Source of the DNA: Flavobacteriales bacterium
Lineage (GTDB): Bacteria; Bacteroidota; Bacteroidia; Flavobacteriales_D; Crocinitomicaceae
Assembly: GCA_018883325.1 (NCBI GenBank)
Contig: VEQH01000036.1
Coordinates: 1-41,738 of the forward strand
Reading direction: 5' to 3'
DNA length: 41,738 nt
The translations under genes and the position numbers were made by a program. Positions 1 through 9,477 of this stretch are shown one piece after another (position 1 is the stretch's first letter; each line of letters starts with the position of its first letter). The notes below the pieces were generated by a model that was not told where the DNA came from, made no database searches, and was given only the letters and a program-made list of their open reading frames with translations.

Positions 1-101
1 CAGCAACAAATTTTCTTTCTTGAAAGTCATACTTATTTTTTAAAAGTTGACTTTTACATACGAGAAAACACTATTTTTAGATCATGGAAACACGATGCAG
101 G

Positions 102-431
102 CTAGCGAAGCTTTTGTTCAACAGCGGCTCTTTGTTTTGCCAATTCTACTTTTTCTCCTTCAAAAAGTTCACAAATTGTTTCATTAAACAAAGCCAACCA
201 TCTCTCAAAATGTTTGTGTTCCAAAGGCATATTCAAATGTTTTTCAACCACATTTGTTGTGTACCCAGGTTCGTCTAACAAAACAAAACTCCAAAAGTGG
301 ATCATTTTCGGAAGATGTGCCTCAAAATCTAAGTGTTTAAAAAAGGGTGCTAAATCGGAATCTTTTAAAACTTTTGAGTAAAAAACCTCCACTAATTGGC
401 GGACATCTTCGTTATTTAAAATAGCTTTCAT
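102..431 (-). CDS. Group III truncated hemoglobin
   Basis: Encodes a 109-aa protein resembling group III (P-type) truncated hemoglobins, cytoplasmic heme proteins thought to bind O2 or NO or to handle reactive nitrogen species. Visible family signs are the FYSKVLKDSDLAPFF segment (residues ~17-31), the HFWSFVLL helix-E region (~45-52) and the proximal-histidine segment around EKHLNMPLEHKHFERW (~63-78). It is somewhat shorter than many family members (about 120-130 aa) but looks complete. It diverges from the large secreted-protein gene at 489. Its start lies only 4 nt past a TAACTTTG -7 box, suggesting a leaderless or nearly leaderless mRNA. Family call is fairly firm; the physiological ligand is unknown. 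Confidence 0.85.
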   Translation of the reverse strand: MKAILNNEDVRQLVEVFYSKVLKDSDLAPFFKHLDFEAHLPKMIHFWSFVLLDEPGYTTNVVEKHLNMPLEHKHFERWLALFNETICELFEGEKVELAKQRAAVEQKLR

Positions 432-435
432 ATTT

Positions 436-443
436 CAAAGTTA
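436..443 (-). promoter_or_regulatory. -7 box (TAACTTTG) for truncated hemoglobin gene
   Basis: On the minus strand this reads TAACTTTG, matching the Bacteroidota sigma-A -7 consensus TAnnTTTG. Only 4 nt separate it from the ATG at 431, so transcription would begin at or close to the start codon. No convincing -33 TTTG is seen at normal spacing. Confidence 0.55.
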
Positions 444-488
444 CGCTTTAATTGATTTTATTTCTATATTCAAGCCAAAATCCAAAGT

Positions 489-3400
489 ATGTCTCGATTT
501 CTACTGCTTTTTGTTCTTACAATCTTTTCGTTTATTTCCTTATCACAAGTTTACAACGGGACTTATAAAATAAAAACACCACCCGCAAAAGCAGCAGGAT
601 GTGCACCGCCAACAACAACCACGTTTATGGAGTTAAACAACGTGCGAGCAATGGTTCACACCGCAGGAAATCTTTGGCAAATCCCAAATCAGAATTATTC
701 AATGTACGAAGTCCCAAAGAATTCTGGGATTATGGCGCTATTCACAGCTGCTCTTTGGTTGGGAGGAACAGATGTAAACAACCAACTTAAATTAGCGGCT
801 TTACGTTATCGAAATGGTCAAGATTATTGGTCGGGACCTTTGTCAAACGTTACCGCAGAAACCAATTATGAAAACTGTAAAAAATACGACAAACACTTTG
901 TGACCACACAAGATATGGTGCGTGAGTTTAATGCGTGGTACGAAGCAGGAATTGCCGATAATGAAAATGGTACGAACACACAAAATGAATTATTTCCAGG
1001 TTATAAAGTTCCAGAAATTATTAAAAATTGGCCTGCACACGGAGATGTTTCACAAGGACAAGATTATTATTTAGCTCCTTTTTTTGATTTCAACAGCGAT
1101 GGAAATTATAATTGGCAAGACGGTGATTTTCCTTGGTATGATTTGAAACGCACAAAAGAATGTAGTTCCGACCGAAAAGTTTCGCTTTATGGCGACCAAA
1201 ATTTTTGGTGGGTGATGAACGATAAAGGAAATATTCATACGGAAACAGGTGCCGATCCAATTGGAATGGAAATTAGAGCACAAGCTTTTGCTTTTTCGTC
1301 CAATGATGAAATCAATAATATGACTTTCTACAATTACGAATTGATTAATCGAGGAACACAAACACTTTACAACACGTATTTTGGATTTTTTACAGATGGT
1401 GCGCTTGGTGATCCACAAGATGATTATGTCGGCTGTGATGTTAACCGTGGCTTGGGTTATTATTACAACGGAGACAATTTTGATGGAGACAACGCAGGCT
1501 ACAAAGGCTATGGTTATTCTCCTCCAGCTGTTGGTGTTGACTTTTTTGAAGGTCCTTATCAAGATAACGATGGAGTCGATAACGCTTTCGGAATAGGAAA
1601 CAATGAAGCCTTAAACGGAATTGGATATGGCGACGGTTTGATTGACAATGAACGCTACGGAATGCGTCGATTTTTGTATTATTCAAACACAACAAATGGC
1701 GCAAATCCAAGTCAAACCGACCCAACAAGTGCTTCAGATTATTACAATTATTTGCGTGGTTTTTGGAAAGACGGCAGCAAATTTGTCTATGGAGGAAGTG
1801 GACACATTTCTTCTCCAGAAGCAAATCCTTTAGTGCCTTGTGATTTTATGTTTCCCGGAACAACAGATCCGCTCGGCTGGGGAACAGGAGGCGTTCCGCA
1901 ACCGAATTGGACAGAACAAACAGCAAACAACACACCAAATGACCGCCGTTTTGTGCAATCAGCAGGACCATTTATTTTAAAACCCGGAGCTGTAAATAAC
2001 ATTACTGTTGGTGTGGCTTGGGCGCGTTCAACTTCGGGAGAACCTTTTGAATCTGTGGAGTCATTAAGACGTGCCGATGATAAGGCACAAGCACTTTTTG
2101 AAAATTGTTTCAAGGTTTTAGAAGGACCACACGCACCAGATTTACAAATTCAAGAATTGAGCAATGAAGTCATATTAACGATTTCTAATCCGTCAAATTC
2201 CAATAATTTCAACGAAAAATACGCAGAATTTGATCCGTTTATTGTTTCTGGAAATCCAAATTCTGACAATTTTTATCGTTTTCAAGGTTATCAGATTTAT
2301 CAATTAAAAGACAATAAAACATCCGTTTCTGACTTGAGCGACCCCGCAAAAGCACGATTGGTAGCACAATGCGATATTAAAGACAACGTTGGAAAAATCA
2401 TCAATTTTGAATTTAGCGACGATTTGAACGCTAGTATTCCTGTTGAACGTGTGAATGGAGAAAACAAAGGAATTCGCCACAGTTTTAGAGTTGACCGGGA
2501 TTTGTTTGCTTTAGGAAGCCCAAAATTGGTGAATTTTAAGCGTTATTATTTTATTGCTGTTGCTTATGCACACAATAATTTCAAGCAATATATTCCCGAT
2601 GAACCAAGCGCAATCGACGGTCAAAAAAAGCGTTACATTGCCAGTAGAAAAGCAGCTGTTGGACAAGTGAAAGTCGTTGAGGCAATTCCACACAATCCAC
2701 AACCAGAGGCAGGCGGAACTTTACATTATTTAGAATACGGAATGACACCAGAAATCACCAGATTAGACGGTTATGGAAATGGCAATCTATCTTTAGAGTT
2801 GACAGATAATTCCTTGGAAACAATTCTCCAAAACGGATTTTTTGATACCCCAACGTATAAAAATGGAAAAACACCAATCAATGTGAAAGTGGTTGACCCA
2901 TTGAATCTTGCCGATGGATATTTTGAGTGTAAATTCAGAAATTACACTTCTGGAACATCTGGAAATGCCGCTGATACCGCTTCTTGGATTGTTTATCGCT
3001 ACGATGAAAAAGATGGAGAACTCCTCGATTCGGTTTCTTCTCAACTAACAATTTTCAACGACAACGAACAAATCATTCCACAATGGGGAATTTCTGTTCA
3101 AATTCACCAAGAAAAATATTTCTTTACCGCCTCTTCTAGTTTGCCAACAAGGACAACAACGATGATTGAATCTTCCTTAACATTTGCGGATTCTTCTAAA
3201 CGTTGGTTGACAGGCGTTCAAGACAACGATGCTTTTTATCCAACCAATTGGATTCGTTCAGGCGATTATATGCCCGACCAAGCTTTAGATTGCTTACCCG
3301 ATGGACCAAGCTATTTAAATCCTTGTAATTACAAAGATGAAAACACGATTGATGACGACGCAAGATTTGAAAAAATCTTAGATGGCATTATTGCTCCGCA

Positions 3401-4520
3401 TCGTTTAGTAGGTTATCAAGCTGATTTTATGCCTTTATCTTATTACAACACCACTGCAAATCCTGGTTCGGCTAAATCAAATTCTTCCATTAGTTTTTTA
3501 CCAAGTGTAAACATCGTTTTCACGTCAGATCAATCGTTATGGACACGTTGTCCAGTTATCGAAACAGGTAGAGATGCGAATTTGAATATTGGAAATGCTT
3601 TACCCGGAGGAATGCGTAAAAGTCAAAGTGTTGGCAAAAATGGGCAACCCGATGGCAGCGGAACAGGAATGGGTTGGTTTCCTGGATATGCCGTTGATTT
3701 AGAATCTGGCGCAAGACTTTATATGGCTTTTGGAGAAAATTCATTTTTAGGTGGAGAAAATGGTGCAGATATGATTTGGAATCCAACAGATCGTTTGGTT
3801 AGCAACGTAGGAGCACCTTTAATGGGTGGAGTTCATCCAATTTATGTCTTCAGTTACAAGCAAGCAAGTATCAATGGCGCTGTTTCAAGTTTTGATTTCC
3901 CAGCTTATATTCCAAGTCAAGCAGAAAATACAGCAAGTAACTTTTTATATCAAAAATGGTCGGAAGTTGAAACAAATTCAGCACAAGCAAAACGCGAACT
4001 TTACGGAAGTATGACTTGGGTAATGTATCCGCTTTTGCGCTCAGGGCAAAGTTTGCTTTCAACAGATGCTTTAATAAAACTTCGAATTAATAAAGAATAC
4101 AAAAACTTAGTGACCACAGGAAAAAATGGTGGAAAACCAATGTATTCTTGGAATATGAAAACAGAACGCACTTTAACAGGAAGCGTTGACGCCTTGAAAG
4201 ATGCTTTGGATTTAATAAATGTCGTTCCAAATCCGTACAATGCATTTTCTGAATACGAACGAACGCGTTTAGATAACCGCATAAAAATCACCAATTTGCC
4301 CGAACGTTGTACCATAACGATTTACACAAGCAATGGAAAGCGGATTAAAAGATTTGAAAAAGACAGCCCAATAACTTATCAAGATTGGACTTTGACGAAT
4401 GAGGCAAACATTCCAATTGCTTCAGGAATGTATTTGATTCACGTTGAAGTTCCAGGCGTGGGAGAACGTGTTCTAAAAGCTTTTATAGCGATGCGTATGG
4501 TTGATTTACAAGATATTTAA
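489..4520 (+). CDS. Large secreted protein with FlgD-like C-terminal domain
   Basis: A 1343-aa protein with an N-terminal signal peptide (hydrophobic residues ~4-19, likely cleavage near SLSQ-VYNG). The body is rich in Asn, Gly, Asp and aromatic residues, as in Bacteroidota surface or secreted proteins. An Asp/Asn-rich stretch near residue 200 (DFNSDGNYNWQDGD) looks like an EF-hand or dockerin-type Ca2+ loop. The last ~100 residues begin VVPNPYNAFSEYE and continue as a short Ig-like beta domain (TIYTSNGKRIKRF, then GMYLIHVEV), resembling the FlgD-like/type A domains used for type IX secretion. The end (AMRMVDLQDI) lacks the usual basic terminus, so T9SS export is an inference. Single gene, with a 157-bp gap to rseP. 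Specific function not recognised. Confidence 0.8.
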   Translation: MSRFLLLFVLTIFSFISLSQVYNGTYKIKTPPAKAAGCAPPTTTTFMELNNVRAMVHTAGNLWQIPNQNYSMYEVPKNSGIMALFTAALWLGGTDVNNQLKLAALRYRNGQDYWSGPLSNVTAETNYENCKKYDKHFVTTQDMVREFNAWYEAGIADNENGTNTQNELFPGYKVPEIIKNWPAHGDVSQGQDYYLAPFFDFNSDGNYNWQDGDFPWYDLKRTKECSSDRKVSLYGDQNFWWVMNDKGNIHTETGADPIGMEIRAQAFAFSSNDEINNMTFYNYELINRGTQTLYNTYFGFFTDGALGDPQDDYVGCDVNRGLGYYYNGDNFDGDNAGYKGYGYSPPAVGVDFFEGPYQDNDGVDNAFGIGNNEALNGIGYGDGLIDNERYGMRRFLYYSNTTNGANPSQTDPTSASDYYNYLRGFWKDGSKFVYGGSGHISSPEANPLVPCDFMFPGTTDPLGWGTGGVPQPNWTEQTANNTPNDRRFVQSAGPFILKPGAVNNITVGVAWARSTSGEPFESVESLRRADDKAQALFENCFKVLEGPHAPDLQIQELSNEVILTISNPSNSNNFNEKYAEFDPFIVSGNPNSDNFYRFQGYQIYQLKDNKTSVSDLSDPAKARLVAQCDIKDNVGKIINFEFSDDLNASIPVERVNGENKGIRHSFRVDRDLFALGSPKLVNFKRYYFIAVAYAHNNFKQYIPDEPSAIDGQKKRYIASRKAAVGQVKVVEAIPHNPQPEAGGTLHYLEYGMTPEITRLDGYGNGNLSLELTDNSLETILQNGFFDTPTYKNGKTPINVKVVDPLNLADGYFECKFRNYTSGTSGNAADTASWIVYRYDEKDGELLDSVSSQLTIFNDNEQIIPQWGISVQIHQEKYFFTASSSLPTRTTTMIESSLTFADSSKRWLTGVQDNDAFYPTNWIRSGDYMPDQALDCLPDGPSYLNPCNYKDENTIDDDARFEKILDGIIAPHRLVGYQADFMPLSYYNTTANPGSAKSNSSISFLPSVNIVFTSDQSLWTRCPVIETGRDANLNIGNALPGGMRKSQSVGKNGQPDGSGTGMGWFPGYAVDLESGARLYMAFGENSFLGGENGADMIWNPTDRLVSNVGAPLMGGVHPIYVFSYKQASINGAVSSFDFPAYIPSQAENTASNFLYQKWSEVETNSAQAKRELYGSMTWVMYPLLRSGQSLLSTDALIKLRINKEYKNLVTTGKNGGKPMYSWNMKTERTLTGSVDALKDALDLINVVPNPYNAFSEYERTRLDNRIKITNLPERCTITIYTSNGKRIKRFEKDSPITYQDWTLTNEANIPIASGMYLIHVEVPGVGERVLKAFIAMRMVDLQDI

Positions 4521-4651
4521 GTTTTTAAGAGGCTCTCAAGGTAAATTTGGAATAAACATTTAATTCGCAAACTTTCAAATTGCGTTATGAACCCTTCGCT
4601 TCTTCCTCAGTCTTAAACATTTTTGGCTATTCGTTTTGACTAGATTAAATG

Positions 4652-4659
4652 TATATTTG
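4652..4659 (+). promoter_or_regulatory. -7 box (TATATTTG) for rseP operon
   Basis: TATATTTG fits TAnnTTTG and lies 18 nt before the rseP ATG. TTTG runs at 4622 and 4635 are at non-ideal spacing. A second TAAATTTG at 4542-4549 is a weaker alternative further upstream. Confidence 0.5.
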
Positions 4660-4677
4660 TCCCTCAATTATTATTAA

Positions 4678-6072
4678 ATGGATATTTTAATTAAAGCTGC
4701 TCAGCTTTTTCTTTCATTGGCGATTTTAGTGACCTTACACGAATTCGGACACTTTTTACCTGCTCGCCTTTTCAAAACACGTATCGAGAAATTTTATTTA
4801 TTCTTTAACCCTTGGTTTTCTTTGTTTCGCTTCAAAAAAGTGAATGGCGAAAATAAAACAGCTTGGTTCACAAAGGAATCTCCTAAAGAATGGAGTGAAG
4901 ACCAAAACACAACTGAGTGGGGATTTGGTTGGTTGCCACTTGGCGGATATGTTAAAATTGCCGGGATGATTGACGAATCAATGGACACTGAACAATTGAA
5001 ACAACCAGCTCAAGAATGGGAATTTAGATCAAAAAAAGCGTGGCAGCGTTTGATTATTATGGTGGGTGGTGTTACCGTTAATTTAGTCTTAGGATTTCTA
5101 ATTTACATTGGTGTTATTTTCTTCTGGGGACAAACAGAAATCAACCCTTCTGATTTGAAAAATGGAATGAGTGTGCATCCTTACCTTGAAAAATACGATT
5201 TAAAATCAGGCGATAAAGTAATCGAACTTGAAGGAAAAGAAGTGCTTAGTATTGACGAACTCAACAAAGAAATCTTGTTGCGTGATGCGCGTACTTTAAA
5301 AGTTGAGCGTCCAGACGGAAGTACAAAAGTGATTGTTTTACCAGAAAACATCGACACTGAATTATTTCAAGCAGGTGCAATGCCTGCCTTTTCTTTGCGT
5401 TCAAAAGCCAATACTGTTAAAGAAATAGTTAAAGGTTCACCAGCTGAAAAAGCCGAATTAAAAGAAAATGATATTCTACTTTCTGTGAACGAACGTCCAC
5501 TTGTGTTTTTTGACGATTTACAGTCGAGCTTGTATGCTGTGAAAGGTAAAAAAGCAAATTTGGAAGTTTTAAGAGGAAAAGATACCATTCAAATTGTTTC
5601 TGATGTTAAAGCAGATGGGACGATTGGTTTTCAAACACAAGCAAAAATCATCTTGGATTCTGCAGCAATCAAAACAGTAAAATATGGCTTTGGTGAAAGT
5701 ATCGCTGTTGGATTTAGATACGGAAGCAATACGTTGACAGATTATGTTGCTCAATTTAAGTTTGTATTCACGAAAAAAGGCGCAACATCTTTAGGTGGTT
5801 TTGCATCAATCGGAAATATGTTTCCACCAGTTTGGGATTGGCAATTATTCTGGTTGAATACAGCCTTGCTTTCTATCATTTTAGCATTTATGAACATTCT
5901 ACCAATTCCTGCTTTAGATGGTGGTCACGTTGTTTTCTTATTGTATGAAATGATTACAGGGAAAGAAGCTCCGCAAAAAGTATTGGAATACGCACAATAT
6001 GTTGGTATTATTCTTTTACTTGGTTTGATGATTTATGCAAACGCAAACGACATCGTTCGTTGGTTGTTCTAA
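4678..6072 (+). CDS. rseP: RseP-type site-2 zinc metalloprotease
   Basis: Inner-membrane intramembrane protease of the S2P/RseP (M50) family, which cleaves membrane-anchored substrates such as anti-sigma factors and remnant signal peptides. The 464-aa sequence shows the zinc-binding HEFGH at residues 21-25 in the first membrane segment, a second membrane segment around 126-150 (VGGVTVNLVLGFLIYIG), a PDZ-containing periplasmic region in the middle (ending near VKGSPAEKAELKENDILL), and the third metal-ligand motif LDG at 413-415 (PALDGGH) followed by a last membrane helix. All catalytic elements are present. First gene of an apparent rseP-rsgA-dtd operon (3 nt to rsgA). The RseP assignment is strong; the substrate here is unknown. 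Confidence 0.95.
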   Translation: MDILIKAAQLFLSLAILVTLHEFGHFLPARLFKTRIEKFYLFFNPWFSLFRFKKVNGENKTAWFTKESPKEWSEDQNTTEWGFGWLPLGGYVKIAGMIDESMDTEQLKQPAQEWEFRSKKAWQRLIIMVGGVTVNLVLGFLIYIGVIFFWGQTEINPSDLKNGMSVHPYLEKYDLKSGDKVIELEGKEVLSIDELNKEILLRDARTLKVERPDGSTKVIVLPENIDTELFQAGAMPAFSLRSKANTVKEIVKGSPAEKAELKENDILLSVNERPLVFFDDLQSSLYAVKGKKANLEVLRGKDTIQIVSDVKADGTIGFQTQAKIILDSAAIKTVKYGFGESIAVGFRYGSNTLTDYVAQFKFVFTKKGATSLGGFASIGNMFPPVWDWQLFWLNTALLSIILAFMNILPIPALDGGHVVFLLYEMITGKEAPQKVLEYAQYVGIILLLGLMIYANANDIVRWLF

Positions 6073-6075
6073 TTT

Positions 6076-7029
6076 ATGCAAGGTCTTGTTTTAAAATCTA
6101 CAGGTAAATGGTACGATGTTGTTCTCGATGACGGATTAATCATCAAAGCAACAATTCGCGGTAAACTAAGAATCGAAGGCTTAAAAACAACCAATCCAAT
6201 TGCTGCTGGCGATCGCGTTGAAATCATAAAAGGTGAAGCCAACGGTAACAATAACGAAGAAGATTATTCCATCAAATCAATCCTTCCACGTGTAAATTAC
6301 ATCGTAAGGAAATCCACAAATCTTAGCAAGCAAATGCAAATTTTAGCTGCAAATGTGGACCACGCGTATTTGGTGGTGACTTTAAAATCGCCCGTCACTC
6401 AAATTGCATTTATCGATCGTTTTTTAGTTGCCGCAGAGTCTTTCCGAATACCAACAAGTATTTTGTTCAATAAAGTTGATTTATTCGGGGAAGAAGAGCA
6501 ATTGTTGTTAGAGGGATTGACCGCTATTTACAGCAAAATTGGTTATGCTTGTCATCCTATTTCTGCACAAAATGAAGCTGATGTTGCCTTTTTAAGAACA
6601 GCAATCAACGGGAAACAAGTGATGATTTCTGGTAACAGCGGGGTTGGAAAAACAACTTTAGTTAATTCTCTTGACCCAACACTCGACTTGCGAACAGGTG
6701 AGATTTCTACGTTCCACGAACAAGGAAAACACACGACTACTTTTGCAGAAATGCACAAACTTCAAACGGGCGGATATATTATAGACACGCCTGGAATTCG
6801 AGCTTTTGGCGTTATTGATTTGGAGAAAGAACATTATGCACACTATTTTCCCGAAATGCGCGAATTAATAGGTGAATGTCGTTTTCATAATTGCCAACAC
6901 CTAAACGAACCACATTGCGCCGTAAAAGCTGCTGTTGAAGCAGAAGAAATTTCCCCATCTCGTTACCAAAGTTATGTGCAACTTATGCTTGAAGACAGCA
7001 GCGATCCTTATCGTAGAAATGAGTTTTAA
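6076..7029 (+). CDS. rsgA: Ribosome small-subunit-dependent GTPase RsgA
   Basis: Circularly permuted GTPase that assists late 30S subunit maturation. The 317-aa protein has an N-terminal OB-fold (residues ~1-70), then the permuted G motifs: NKVD (G4) near 132, the P-loop GNSGVGKT near 186 and DTPG (G3) near 237. A C-terminal zinc-binding segment follows (CRFHNCQHLNEPHC, near 268). Permuted order G4-G1-G3 together with the Cys/His cluster is diagnostic of RsgA/YjeQ. Sits 3 nt after rseP and 10 nt before dtd, so very probably co-transcribed. Confidence 0.96.
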   Translation: MQGLVLKSTGKWYDVVLDDGLIIKATIRGKLRIEGLKTTNPIAAGDRVEIIKGEANGNNNEEDYSIKSILPRVNYIVRKSTNLSKQMQILAANVDHAYLVVTLKSPVTQIAFIDRFLVAAESFRIPTSILFNKVDLFGEEEQLLLEGLTAIYSKIGYACHPISAQNEADVAFLRTAINGKQVMISGNSGVGKTTLVNSLDPTLDLRTGEISTFHEQGKHTTTFAEMHKLQTGGYIIDTPGIRAFGVIDLEKEHYAHYFPEMRELIGECRFHNCQHLNEPHCAVKAAVEAEEISPSRYQSYVQLMLEDSSDPYRRNEF

Positions 7030-7039
7030 ATAAATAGTT

Positions 7040-7489
7040 ATGCGTATTATCATTCAACGTGTTAGCGAAGCGTCGGTGAAAATTGATGGTGAAATCAAAA
7101 GCGCCATTGAAAAAGGTTTTCTTGTTTTGTTAGGAATTGAAACAGAGGACACAACTCATGATGCCGATTATTTGATTCAGAAATTAATCAATCTTCGTGT
7201 GTTTTCAGACGCTGACGGAAAAATGAATTTATCGCTTTCAGATGTAAATGGAGAAGTGTTGATTGTCAGTCAATTTACATTACACGCAGCCACAAAAAAA
7301 GGAAATCGACCAAGTTATATCAAAGCTGCGCGTCCTGAGCAAGCAATCCCACTTTATACCTATTTTCTCGATAAAACGAAAGCGCAATTCAAAGGAAAAG
7401 TACTCTCTGGAGAATTTGGTGCTGATATGAAAGTTGCTTTAATAAACGATGGCCCTGTTACAATTTTTATTGACTCAAAAGAGGTTTAA
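7040..7489 (+). CDS. dtd: D-aminoacyl-tRNA deacylase
   Basis: Cytoplasmic proofreading enzyme that hydrolyses D-aminoacyl-tRNA (also Gly-tRNA-Ala in the family). Length of 149 aa is typical. Conserved signatures are the N-terminal MRIIIQRVSEASVKIDG, the SQFTL motif (catalytic region, near residue 78) and the GPVTIFIDS segment near the C-terminus, corresponding to the family's cross-subunit Gly-cisPro element. Last gene of the rseP-rsgA-dtd run. Its TAA stop overlaps the stop of the convergent waaA gene: the palindrome TTAA serves both strands. Confidence 0.96.
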   Translation: MRIIIQRVSEASVKIDGEIKSAIEKGFLVLLGIETEDTTHDADYLIQKLINLRVFSDADGKMNLSLSDVNGEVLIVSQFTLHAATKKGNRPSYIKAARPEQAIPLYTYFLDKTKAQFKGKVLSGEFGADMKVALINDGPVTIFIDSKEV

Positions 7490-8721
7490 AGCTTTTCGAT
7501 ATCACTTGCTATTCTAGCAGCAGCTCCTTTTTGCTTATTTATAAAATCAATTGATTTTTGAGAAAGAATTTCTAGGTTTTCTGAAACAAAAATCAACCGT
7601 TCTTTAAATTCCGTTGTGGTTTCAATATGAAATGCGAATCCTTCTTCGATGAAAATGGAAGCCTCAGGAAACTTAGAGTGTTTTGGTCCGAAAAAAACAG
7701 GAAGTCCAAATACAGCAGGTTCTAAAATGTTGTGTAACTGTCCCGAAAAACCACCACCAATAAAAGCAACTTTTCCATAGTGATAAGCGGAGGACAAGTG
7801 ACCAATGGTATCTAAAATCAAAATTGATTCGTTGGAATAGTGCTCGAATTGAGTAAAGCGAATCGCCGTTTTTCCTAAGAATTGTTGTAAGCGTTGACAA
7901 TTACTTTCGCTAACGTTATGTGGAGCAATGATTATTTTTTCTTCAGTTAAATGCGCTAAACTTTCCTTAAGAATTTTTTCCTCTTGCTCCCAACTACTGC
8001 CAAAAATAATAGCTTTTTCATTATCAAGAAATCGTTGAAATACGAAGTCAGCCTCTGTTTTTTCTGATTCTTCAAAACGTATTTTATTTGCGATTACATT
8101 GTCAAAGCGTGTGTCGCCAACGTTTTTTGCATTATTTATTCCAATGGATTCAAGCAACGTAATCGTTTCATTATTTTGAACATAGAAAAAATCAAATGAA
8201 CGCAATACTTTTCTAAAAAAACCACCGTACCATTTAAAAAACGGTTGTTCAGAACGAAGAATCGTTGCAATCGAAATAAGTTTTATTTGATGAGATTTTA
8301 GTTCAAAGATATAATTTGCCCAAAATTCATATTTCACAAAAACGGCTAGTTTTGGTTGTGCTAATTGAATAAAAAGCTTAGCGTTTTGTGGAGTATCCAA
8401 GGGAAGATAAATAGCTTTATCAACACAATGATTGCGTTTTTGGAAATATTTCATTCCTGAGGGAGAGAAAAAACTGACTAAAATAAAACTAGAAGGAAAT
8501 TTCTTTTTTAGCTCCCACATCAAAGGTAAACCTTGGTCAAATTCACCCAAAGAAGCACAGTGAAACCAAATGATTGAAGTGGATTTTGGAAGTTTTTGAA
8601 TTTCAGCTTTCCAGTTTTTTCGTCCGCTAATCCAATCTTTTGCTTTTGGGTTAAAAAAAGAAAAAACACGAATTCCTAAACCGTAAAGATAGATTCCTAA
8701 GCTATAAATACTATTCATCAA
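7486..8721 (-). CDS. waaA: 3-deoxy-D-manno-octulosonic acid (Kdo) transferase
   Basis: GT-B glycosyltransferase of family GT30 that transfers Kdo from CMP-Kdo to lipid IVA at the inner membrane, the first step of the LPS inner core. Visible family features in the 411 aa are the N-terminal membrane-anchor-like helix, WFHCASLGEFDQGLPL (near residues 52-67, containing the catalytic Glu of the family), VKYEFWANYIFE (near 129), VGDTRFDNV (near 202) and the C-terminal donor-site segments IIAPHNVSES and FIGGGFSGQLHNILEPA. Length is normal. The start overlaps the stop of the barrel-protein gene (ATGA), implying coupled translation. Converges on dtd. Confidence 0.94.
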   Translation of the reverse strand: MMNSIYSLGIYLYGLGIRVFSFFNPKAKDWISGRKNWKAEIQKLPKSTSIIWFHCASLGEFDQGLPLMWELKKKFPSSFILVSFFSPSGMKYFQKRNHCVDKAIYLPLDTPQNAKLFIQLAQPKLAVFVKYEFWANYIFELKSHQIKLISIATILRSEQPFFKWYGGFFRKVLRSFDFFYVQNNETITLLESIGINNAKNVGDTRFDNVIANKIRFEESEKTEADFVFQRFLDNEKAIIFGSSWEQEEKILKESLAHLTEEKIIIAPHNVSESNCQRLQQFLGKTAIRFTQFEHYSNESILILDTIGHLSSAYHYGKVAFIGGGFSGQLHNILEPAVFGLPVFFGPKHSKFPEASIFIEEGFAFHIETTTEFKERLIFVSENLEILSQKSIDFINKQKGAAARIASDIEKL

Positions 8722-9473
8722 TCGAAGTAATATTCTTTAGGTTGACGTTTGTAAAAAGGAATATACCAACCCAATCTAAAACCATATTGAATATCTAATC
8801 GTGTCGCAGTTGAAACAGGTGTATTGGGTTGATCAAAAAAGATTGTCCGTTGATTTTTAGTTAATCCTTCTTGGATATAGAAACCACCGTAAAAATTATA
8901 GGCACCTGAATTTGCTAAAAAAGAATAACCAATAAATTGATGAAAATTAACACCCATTGTTAATCGGTCGTAGCCTTTTTTATAATCCAATTCGACTTGT
9001 GGCACAACTTGCTCGTTCGTTTCGATTCTTAAACGATGCAATAAATAACCAAAACCTCCGTGAATAAAAATTCCAGAGTTTGAATTTGGACTTAGAACGG
9101 GAAAGATTTTACCAAAAGAAACATTTGCACTAACGCCTCTCGGAAAAACAACAACAGCTGCAATGTCGCCATTAACATCTGTAATATTTCCTTTGTCATC
9201 AACTAAATGATCAAAAATACCCGTCATGCGAACTTGATTTCCAAACATAAAATTCGCATCCACACCGCAGTACCAATTTTTGTTTGTTTTGTATCCTGCG
9301 TTTATTCCAACGTGATTCATAAATCCATAGCGGTCTGCTAAATCAGCTGCGGTCCAATTCCCACCATAATGCACACCAATCAGTGGCGATCCAATAGTCG
9401 AATCCTTCACATTTCTTTGACTAAATGAAAGCATTGAACAAAGTAGGAAAACGATTAAAAATAAATTTTTCAT
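8718..9473 (-). CDS. Outer-membrane beta-barrel-like protein
   Basis: A 251-aa protein with a clear signal peptide (MKNLFLIVFLLCSMLSFSQ) and many short alternating amphipathic strands ending in aromatic residues, for example GVHYGGNW, GVDANFMFGNQ, YDRLTMGVNFHQFIGYSF, NFYGGFYIQEG and YGFRLGWYIPFY. This pattern is typical of small Bacteroidota outer-membrane barrels (OmpW/PorT-like folds). The specific function is not recognisable. It overlaps waaA by 4 nt, so an envelope role is plausible. The ATG follows a TAAATTTG -7 box by only 4 nt. Confidence 0.75.
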   Translation of the reverse strand: MKNLFLIVFLLCSMLSFSQRNVKDSTIGSPLIGVHYGGNWTAADLADRYGFMNHVGINAGYKTNKNWYCGVDANFMFGNQVRMTGIFDHLVDDKGNITDVNGDIAAVVVFPRGVSANVSFGKIFPVLSPNSNSGIFIHGGFGYLLHRLRIETNEQVVPQVELDYKKGYDRLTMGVNFHQFIGYSFLANSGAYNFYGGFYIQEGLTKNQRTIFFDQPNTPVSTATRLDIQYGFRLGWYIPFYKRQPKEYYFD

Positions 9474-9477
9474 GCCT

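Noticed and set aside
1..101. Window start before the hemoglobin gene end
   Set aside because: A 100-bp AT-rich stretch with no complete feature; a plus-strand frame at 84-278 is the shadow of the hemoglobin gene.
1071..1824. Long antisense frames opposite the secreted-protein gene
   Set aside because: They mirror the codon bias of the real gene, with compositions rich in Ile, His, Leu and Asn, and lack promoters or family features.
4566..4584. CGCAA...TTGCG inverted repeat behind the secreted-protein gene
   Set aside because: The stem is only 5 bp with no T-run, too weak to call a terminator or operator.
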